In this document: positions 56,764 to 64,000 of the stretch, piece by piece | Numbering within the stretch: the stretch's first letter is position 1 | Layout: each line of letters opens with the position of its first letter | From: Solanum dulcamara | Lineage: Eukaryota > Streptophyta > Magnoliopsida > Solanales > Solanaceae | Direction: 5' to 3' | Assembly (NCBI RefSeq): GCF_947179165.1 | Contig: NC_077247.1 | Span: forward strand, 42,824,935-42,888,934 | Length of the DNA stretch: 64,000 bases | Notes under the pieces: model-generated | What the model was told of the DNA's origin: nothing | What the model saw: the letters and a program-made list of their open reading frames with translations, nothing else | Databases searched by the model: none | Position numbers and translations under genes: made by a program

Positions 56764-57900
56764 TTATTTTTTGCAGTTATAAACAAATAATCTCTAAAAG
56801 ATAAAACTAAAGGAAAAAAGAAAGTATCTAGCAGCCACATGAGATAACAATAAGGGTGTGAAGAAATCATTTTGATAGATAAATCGAATCAAAAAAATTA
56901 CTATTGATATTGAATTATAAGGCTAATAATTTTTAATGATTTTATAATTTCTTTATTAGGCTATCGATTCGATTTTTTGTTCTAAGGTTTAGTTAATGAT
57001 TAAATCAACAATCTAAATTAGATCATATTAAAAAAAATTATTCCTAATTATATAATAGTGGCTTTAGATTTTAAATACAAACTCTATTTTATTTTTTTGC
57101 ATTTTATAATGCACAAATTATATAAAATATCAGTCCATAAAGTTTATTTACCATCTTTTTAGCCCAATTTTTTAAATTAACCTAAATTGCTTGTGTCTTC
57201 TTTGTTTTCTTTTTCTTCAACTGCTTCTTCTTCTTGGTTTTCTTTTTCTTTTGTTGCTACTTCTTTCTTCTTTCATCTCTTTCTTCATCCTCATTCTTCT
57301 TCATCTTCATCTTCATCTTCATCTTCTTCTTTAAATTTTGACGTATTATAAACGAGAATTTTTTCGAACGAATTATATATGAAAAGACTCAAAATATTGA
57401 GAAGATTTTATATATAAAATTTGAAAATATTTAAAGGTGATTTTGAGTTGATCGATATAGAATAATCCGTGTATATTTTATGTACATTTAAGCTATATTT
57501 AATATTTTGAGTGTATCGTAATGTATAGTCAATATATAACTCATGTATATATAAGCTTTATTGTATAATCCGTGTATATTTTTAATGACTTTTAGCTAAC
57601 TATATTATATAATCAGTGTATATTTTTTATAACTTTTAGTTATATTTTTATGTAAATAAAATATGATTATATTTATTTTAAATTAACTGTTTTATTATAT
57701 ATATTTAAAACTAAAGGAATATTTTTTAATATTAAACAATTAAATCAAATTAATAACAAATATTTTATTAATTTAATTATAAATTTAATATTTATAAATT
57801 AAATACTAATAAATCAATCCTGTAATACATAAAATCGAACTGAATCAATGAACATAATATAGTAGGGGCGAAATTGCCCAATCCCACATTTGCATGGACC
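56764..57900. other. Intergenic DNA with pyrimidine-rich tract and hexamer repeat
   Basis: No gene. A long C/T-rich tract covers about 57190-57335 on the plus strand and includes (TTCATC)n at 57296-57326. It is followed by AT-rich DNA up to the leucyl-tRNA synthetase 5' UTR. Confidence 0.6.
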
Positions 57901-58087
57901 ATTTAGAAAATACAGCGTAAAGCTAAAGACGAAGGAAAGAGGTGTTGCTTAAACGCTAGTAAATGTGATCCTTCCACTTTGATCCTCATTCTTCACTGTG
58001 GCGTCTCATATACTGAGAGGATATTCACTTCAGCGCTAAGCAATTTTCATCATATGTTATATTTCCCTTCAATTTAAGCAAATCAAG

Positions 58088-59000
58088 GTAAAAAAGCTTT
58101 TTTCCTATTTTTTTCTCAATTCTTGAATTATATTCGTTAGTAATTGTGTTAATTTTCTTGAATCAGATCGATATGTTTGATTTTCTATTCATTTTCCAAA
58201 TGCCCATCAATCTGATTTTGGATACAAATAATAAAGTCCCAGTCTTTGATTATTTTAGTTATTTTTATAGTAGTAAGTATTTCATAGCCAATCATAAAAC
58301 TTTAATCTTGGTGGGTTCGTTGATAAGTTACTTTTGTTTTCGTTGTTTATATTAGTTTTTAAAGTATTTCGTTTACTTAATTGTTCTAATGGTTTTTCAG
58401 TTGCAGTTTATAATGAGGTAACCTATAAAGTTTTTTCTTTTTCTAATTCTGTTCTGCTGATTTTTTCAGTTCTTAAATAATGTTTTCCATTGCATATACG
58501 GCCTTAATTGAACTGTACATTCTTTGAAGTAGACTCTTAAGCAGTTTCATTTTTGGCCTAGTGCTTGGTGCAGCTGTTTGGTCATTTTGGCTTCCTAGCA
58601 ATTTGTTGGTTTCTTCAAGGAGATGGTAACTGGTATACTATATCTCTGTTCCATAATTGCTCCTTCTGAGGAAGACGCGGTCTGGATCACTTCATGACTC
58701 AGACATTCTGTGAAGCATACAAATTGATGCCTTAGATCACTTGTTATTACCTATGATTTTATTTTGGTTATCACAGTGTTCCATAATGTTAGTTTATCAT
58801 AAATATTTGTGTATGCGATGTTAGCTTGGGGTTCGTGTAACTTGGTTTTTATGAGAACATGATTTTCCTTTTGTACATTTTTTCCAGTGTGCACGTTCTT
58901 GCAAAGATGTTGTATTATCTATTCAAAATTGCCTTGATGGATCCGTGAAGATATAATTATGAAGATGTTCTCCTGTTATGGTTTTTCCTATTTTATGCAG
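58088..59000 (+). other. Probable 5'-UTR intron of the leucyl-tRNA synthetase gene
   Basis: AATCAAG|GTAAAA at 58088 is a good donor and TTTTATGCAG|ATTCTG at 59000 a good acceptor 28 bp upstream of the start codon. The T-rich interior is typical of plant introns. Small frames inside it (for example 58146-58355) look like chance. Confidence 0.55.
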
Positions 59001-59028
59001 ATTCTGTGGGCTTGCTGATAGAGAAGTG

Positions 59029-62000
59029 ATGGCAGAAGAAGGTGGCAGAAGTTTTGCCCGAAGGAACCAGTTGTTAGACATAGAGAAACAGGTTCATAAG
59101 TGGTGGACAGAAGGTGATGTTTTCAGAGCTGAACCTAAAGAATCGCCTCCTAAAGTGGGTGAAAAGTTCTTTGGGAATTTCCCTTTCCCTTATATGAATG
59201 GATATCTACATTTGGGCCATGCTTTTTCATTGTCAAAGCTTGAATTTGCAGCTGCGTATCACCGCTTGAGAGGTGCTACTGTTCTTTTGCCTTTTGCATT
59301 TCACTGCACAGGGATGCCCATAAAGGCGTCTGCTGATAAGCTTTCGAGGGAAATATCAATGTTTGGGAACCCACCCGTGTTTCCTGTTGTGAAGGAAGAG
59401 GAGAGTGTTGAAACAGAATGAAGGTTGAGGCTGAAGGAAATCAGGGTTTACCAGGTGGAAACTTTAAAGGAAAGAAATCAAAGGTTCTTGCAAAGACTGG
59501 GGGTGTTAAGTACCAGTGGGAGATAATGAGGAGTTATGGTCTGTCTGACGAGGAAATTGCCAGGTTTACAGACCCATATTACTGGCTAACGTACTTTCCG
59601 CCACTGGCTGTAGAGGATCTGAAGGAGTTTGGCTTGGGTTGTGATTGGCGTAGAACTTTTATTACAACTGACATGAATCCGTTCTTTGATTCATTTGTAC
59701 GGTGGCAAATGCGGAAGCTGAAAGCCTCGGGAAAGTTTGTTAAAGATCTCAGGTGTACCGTATATTCACCCCTAGATGGTCAGCCATGTGCTGACCATGA
59801 CCGTGCTTCTGGTGAAGGAGTTATCCTTCAAGAATATACTCTTATCAAGATGGAAGTTCTCCCACCTTTTCCACCAAAGATGAGCGTTCTGGAGGGGAAA
59901 AAGGTATATCTCGCAGCAGCTACACTGAGACCAGAGACCATGTATGGGCAAACAAATGCTTGGGTTTTGCCTGAACGAAAATATGGGGCATTTGAGATTA
60001 ATGATGCTGAGGTTTTTGTGTTGACTTATAAGACAGCTCTTAATCTAGCCTATCAAAGGTTGTCTCGGATCCCTGAGAAGCCTACTTGTTTGCTAGAATT
60101 GTCTGGTCAAGATCTTATAGGTTTGCCCCTGAGGTCTCCCTTGGCATTCAATAAGACAATATACACTCTGCCCATGTTATCTGTCCTTACTGAAAAAGGT
60201 AGTGGAATTGTAACTAGTGTTCCCAGTGATTCTCCTGATGATTATATGGCCCTACATGATTTGAAGTTAAAACCAGCTTTCAGGGCCAAATTTGGTGTGA
60301 AGGATGAGTGGGTCTTGCCGTTTGAGATAGTCCCGATTATCAACCATCCAGATTTTGGAGACAGGTCAGCTGAGAGAATTTGTATTGAAAAAAATATCAA
60401 GAACCAGAATGAGACAGATAAGCTTGATGAGGCAAAGAAAACAATTTACAAGGGCGGGTTTTATGAAGGAACCATGATTGTTGGAGAATTTGCTTGTATG
60501 AAAGTCCAAGAAGCAAAAGGTCTGATCAGGAGAAACCTTTTGGAGATGAATCAAGCTGTCATATATAGTGAACCTGAAAAGAAGGTCATGTCGAGATCTG
60601 GGGATGAGTGTGTTGTGGCTTTGACTGATCAGTGGTATCTCACTTATGGAGAATCAAAATGGAGGAAGGCTGCAGAAGAGTGTTTGGCTAGTATGAATCT
60701 CTACTCTGATGAAACACGGCATGGTTTTGAACACACTCTCAGCTGGCTTAATCAGTGGGCTTGCTCTCGCAATTTTGGGCTGGGAACTCGTATTCCTTGG
60801 GATGAGGATTTCTTAGTTGAGTCCTTGTCCGATTCCACTATTTATATGGCATATTACACCTTTGCACATTTCTTGCAGAAAGGGGACATGTATGGTACTG
60901 ATCATTCTTCAGTGAAACCAGAGCTGCTGACAGATGAGATCTGGGAATTCTTGTTCTGTAATGGACCTTTTCCAGAAAATTCTTCTATGTCTCCTTCTCT
61001 TCTCAAGGAGATGAAGCAGGAATTTGACTACTGGTATCCGTTTGATCTCAGAGTTTCTGGCAAGGATCTTATTCAGAATCATCTTACCTTTTGCATCTAT
61101 AACCACACTGCCATCTTCCCTAAGCACCACTGGCCACGTGGTTTCAGATGCAATGGGCATATAATGCTCAACTCTGAGAAGATGTCCAAGTCTACTGGAA
61201 ATTTCCGAACACTCCGGCAGGCAATTGAAGAGTTTTCAGCTGATGCCACACGCTTTGCTCTTGCAGATGCAGGTGATGGGATGGACGATGCTAACTTTGT
61301 CTTTGAAACAGCTAATGCTGCTATCTTACGTCTCACAAAAGAAATAGCATGGATGCAGGAGGTTCTTTCTGCAGAGCCATCTTTAAGAAATGGGCCACCA
61401 TCCACATATGCAGACCGTGTATTTGCTAATGAAATAAATATTGCAGTCAGGACTGCAGAGAAGAACTATAGTGAATACATGTTTCGGGAAGCTCTGAAGA
61501 CTGGATTTTATGATCTTCAGGCTGCCAGAGATGAGTACAGGCTTTCCTGTGGTTCAGGAGGCATGAACCGGAATTTGCTATGGCAATTTATGGATGTTCA
61601 AACTCGACTTATTGCTCCAGTCTGCCCTCACTATGCTGAATATGCCTGGAGAGAGCTTTTGAAGAAGGATGGTTATGTCATAAAAGCTGGGTGGCCAGAG
61701 GCTGATTTGCCAGATCTCACCCTTAAGAAGGCCAACAAATATTTGCAAGACACGATTATCTTAATGAGGAAGCTACTTCAGAAGCAGATTTCTGGTTCAA
61801 AGAAAGGAAATGTAAATCTGAATAGCCAAAACAAACCTACCATGGGCCTGATATATGTGGATGAGCAGTATGGTGGGTGGAAAAGGGAATGTTTGGGGAT
61901 TCTGCAGAGGAAATTTGACACTTCAACCGGCTCATTTGCACCTGATAAAGAAATCCTCTCCGAATTGCAGAAGAGTGATATTGCGCAACAAGGGAATTTC

Positions 62001-62270
62001 AAACAAATACAAAAGCTCTGTATGCCTTTCTTGAGGTTCAAGAAAGACGAAGTTTTGGCAGTTGGGGTTCAAGCATTGGACTTGAGGCTTCCTTTTGGTG
62101 AGATTGAAGTCCTTGAGAAGAACTCCGACTTGATCAAAAGACAGCTTGGTCTTGAGAGATTGGAGATCTTATCTATGATAGATGATGCTCTGGAGAGAGC
62201 AGGGGCTCATGCTGCAGTTGTGAGGCAGAATCCACCATCACCAGGCCATCCAACCGCAATCTTTCTCTGA
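59029..62270 (+). CDS. Cytosolic leucine--tRNA ligase, one frameshift near 59410
   Basis: Class Ia synthetase that charges tRNA-Leu in the cytosol. The first block (59029-59421, 130 aa) holds the ATP-binding HIGH-type motif NGYLHLGHAFS at residues about 57-67 and FHCTGMPIKASADKL. The second (59418-62270, 950 aa) holds the editing domain (CP1: TLRPETMYGQTNAW, GIVTSVPSDSPDDY), the anticodon-facing region (HTLSWLNQWACSRNFGLGT), the KMSKS loop (NSEKMSKSTGNF near 61170) and the eukaryote-specific C-terminal extension ending PTAIFL. Together about 1,080 aa, the normal size of the plant cytosolic enzyme. The two blocks are in different frames and overlap as ATGA at 59418-59421. No splice pair explains this, so an indel in the acidic linker (KEEESVETE) is the simplest reading. 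The ATG at 59418 alone would lack the HIGH motif. The rest of the frame is undamaged. Confidence 0.9.
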
Positions 62271-63613
62271 GTAAAACATTTTTGCAGCACAAGTTATGAA
62301 CAGTTCTTATTTGAAACCCAAATGATGTGATACTTCTCTTTCTAGGTCATTTTTTGTCCCAGCATCCTGCCTACATGCTACTATTTGCAGAGTTTTGGAT
62401 CCAAACTAGTGCTTTGTTTGCTTCAATCATGAATATGGAGCAACTGCAATTTTATCTTCACATTAGAGTACTCATTGAGTAGTAATTTGACACTTTGGAT
62501 GAAGCCAAGACATCTTCGAGTTTTCGATTCTACAATGTTTCCAAGTTGTATATGCGTTGAGTTCTGCTTATAGCTTAATTTCCAAGTTCCATTTATTCAT
62601 ACCAAATTTGTACTAATTGCTAGTCCCATTTTTTAAAAGAATTTATCTACGTTCCGTTTCTTTCTTCTTATGGAAGGCACTTCAGTGGATATATTACGTT
62701 ACTTCTGTGAATAAGTTATATATTAATATAAAAGTCTATTAACAAGGTAGTGTTCCTTGCCTTCCTATTATATTATATGATTATATATAGATAAGAAAGG
62801 ACGCTTTTGAGTTACAATTGCTGTTAAATTTGGGGATACTACATTTCTTTGGGAAATTTGTTAAAAAGTATATACGCGTATTTTATCCGATAATTTTCAT
62901 GCAATTTGCGATATAGGATGCATGTATCAACTAATTTTGCACAATCAAATTAAAATTGGAGAATATAAATATTTTTTCTAGATCAAGTTAAAAGAGATAT
63001 TTATGTATTGTTCATTGTTTAATCAAAGCAAAATTAAATTCTAATAGTAATCAAAAACTTGTTTAATAGGATCTGAGTTTTATCAATTATTGATTTATCA
63101 GCCTATATGTCTAATTTATAACTACTTTTGACATGATCAAAATTTCTTATGCTTTATTCTTACCTAATAGTTTTTAAAATCTTCGATATACCCTTCCCCA
63201 AAACATAGAATCCTAGCTTCTTCTCATTTTTTATTTTTTTTTGTCATTAGTTTTTCTACTTGTAAAATTATTTTTTATTTATTTTCATTATTTTCCACGA
63301 GTGTGTCTGTTATCATTTTTAATAATTTATTTGTTAAAATAATTTTTCATTCAGTAGAAATTTGATATAATATTGAGCTACTTTGGGTCACTTGGCTTGG
63401 ATTGTGGAGGACTCTCTTTTTCTCTCTAGAAATCAAGAGAGAGAAAAAAGGCACAAGGATATAGAGGAGTCCATTAGTCTACACTTTTTCTCACCTTTGA
63501 ATTCTTCTTTGTTTACTTGCTAAGCAAATTGAAGAAAACCCAGAAACCACATACAACAAACCCCCCAAACCCAGATCGGCGATCCTCCGGAAAATCAAAT
63601 AAATCGGTTGTAA
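62271..63613. other. LeuRS 3' UTR, intergenic DNA and VAMP 5' region
   Basis: No gene. CTTTTTCTCTCTAGAAATCA followed by AGAGAGAGAAAAAAG (63415-63450) is an inverted repeat that could be a hairpin in the VAMP leader or promoter. The rest is AT-rich. Confidence 0.5.
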
Positions 63614-63806
63614 ATGGGTCAGCAGAAGGCTTTGATCTATGCGTTTGTCGGTCGTGGGAATGTTATATTGGCTGAATACACAGATTTCAGTGGTAACTTC
63701 AATTCCATAGCTTATCAGTGTCTTCAGAAGCTGCCTGCTACCAATAACAAGTTCACTTATAACTGTGATGGTCATACCTTCAACTACCTTGTCGATAATG
63801 GCTTCA
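63614..63806 (+). CDS. VAMP72-type R-SNARE, first exon (gene continues beyond the window)
   Basis: The exon starts [19 protein letters not shown], contains [18 protein letters not shown] and [11 protein letters not shown], and ends with a GGC TTC A|GTAAGT donor at 63806. This is the N-terminal half of a longin domain of the plant VAMP72 group. Those R-SNAREs act in fusion of secretory vesicles with the plasma membrane and endosomes. The SNARE motif and membrane anchor would lie in later exons outside this window. The start is the first ATG after a purine-rich leader. Which VAMP72 member it is cannot be decided from 64 codons. Confidence 0.9.
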
Positions 63807-64000
63807 GTAAGTTCTCTTTCCCATAAAGCTCTTGTTTTATCTTGATGTTTCTGTTTCTGGGTTTGTTTTTATTGATGTAGATATAAAAGGGATCGAAGAA
63901 ATTTTGAGTAATTATCCTTCCGTGTTTTTTATTTCTGGAAATCGTGGTTTATAGTATTAACTTTATTTAAATTAGTATTCTTAATCCGGAAATATGATGA
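63807..64000 (+). other. First intron of the VAMP72-type gene (partial)
   Basis: T-rich intronic sequence running to the window end after the GTAAGT donor. Confidence 0.7.

Noticed and set aside
57190..57335. Pyrimidine tract as a coding low-complexity region
   Set aside because: No open frame with a start and splice context; better described as a C/T-rich tract with a (TTCATC)n microsatellite.
58146..58355. Small open frame in the LeuRS upstream region
   Set aside because: It is hydrophobic and T-driven, lies within a probable 5'-UTR intron, and resembles chance translation of T-rich intron DNA.
60366..62041. Antisense open frames inside the LeuRS gene
   Set aside because: They mirror the codon pattern of the long sense frame and show no protein-family features.
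59418..62270. An apparent shorter LeuRS starting at ATG 59418
   Set aside because: It would lack the HIGH-motif half of the catalytic domain; the block at 59029-59421 clearly supplies it.

Overview
This 64 kb window is nuclear DNA of a flowering plant, almost certainly a member of the Solanaceae (nightshade family). The evidence is AT-rich non-coding DNA, multi-exon genes with GT-AG introns, plant-type proteins (a cathepsin B-like protease, a predicted chloroplast-lumen FKBP, a VAMP72-type longin, a cytosolic leucyl-tRNA synthetase), and repeat types familiar from tomato/potato-like genomes (an RTE LINE ending in TTG repeats, SINE remnants, hAT and Mutator MITEs). The species cannot be decided from sequence alone.

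Layout. 1-1.4 kb: AT-rich DNA with a roughly 110-bp tandem array. 1.46-9.14 kb: a full-length L1-type LINE (+), flanked by a target-site duplication (TSD) and broken by three stop codons and a frameshift. 9.3-12.35 kb: an intact 11-exon cathepsin B gene (-) containing a 5-nt microexon. 12.6-16.2 kb: hAT, Stowaway and other inverted-repeat elements. 16.3-18.3 kb: a second, decayed cathepsin B copy (-). 19-25 kb: MITEs, a duplicated fragment of the ZPR1 3' end, two hAT elements and a Mutator element inside another Mutator element. 25.2-26.6 kb: a NAC-like pseudogene. 27.56-43.11 kb: a 16-exon ZPR1 gene (-) whose eighth intron is 8.36 kb long. That intron is filled with rearranged chromovirus (Ty3/gypsy) pieces, an RTE LINE, an L1 remnant and a tiny SINE-tail insertion. 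43.38 kb: tRNA-Lys(UUU). 44.3-48.45 kb: a 4-exon FKBP gene (+) with a SINE tail in its last intron. 49.1-51 kb: a Mutator-type element with an RTE LINE nested in it. 51.1-56.76 kb: a Ty1/copia retrotransposon (-) inserted into a Stowaway-like MITE. 57.9-62.3 kb: a cytosolic leucyl-tRNA synthetase gene (+), continuous except for one frameshift. 63.6 kb: first exon of a VAMP72-type gene, running off the window.

The host genes (protease, ZPR1, FKBP, LeuRS, VAMP, tRNA) are unrelated housekeeping or stress functions; there is no operon or pathway cluster. What stands out is genome dynamics: nested insertions whose order can be read from TSDs, decay by C-to-T stop codons at CHG sites, two local gene duplications, and a conserved 5-nt exon needed to keep the catalytic site of cathepsin B in frame. 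I found no evidence for a novel multi-gene system. All exon coordinates come from reading splice signals by eye; for the cathepsin B, ZPR1 and FKBP models they were checked by phase arithmetic.
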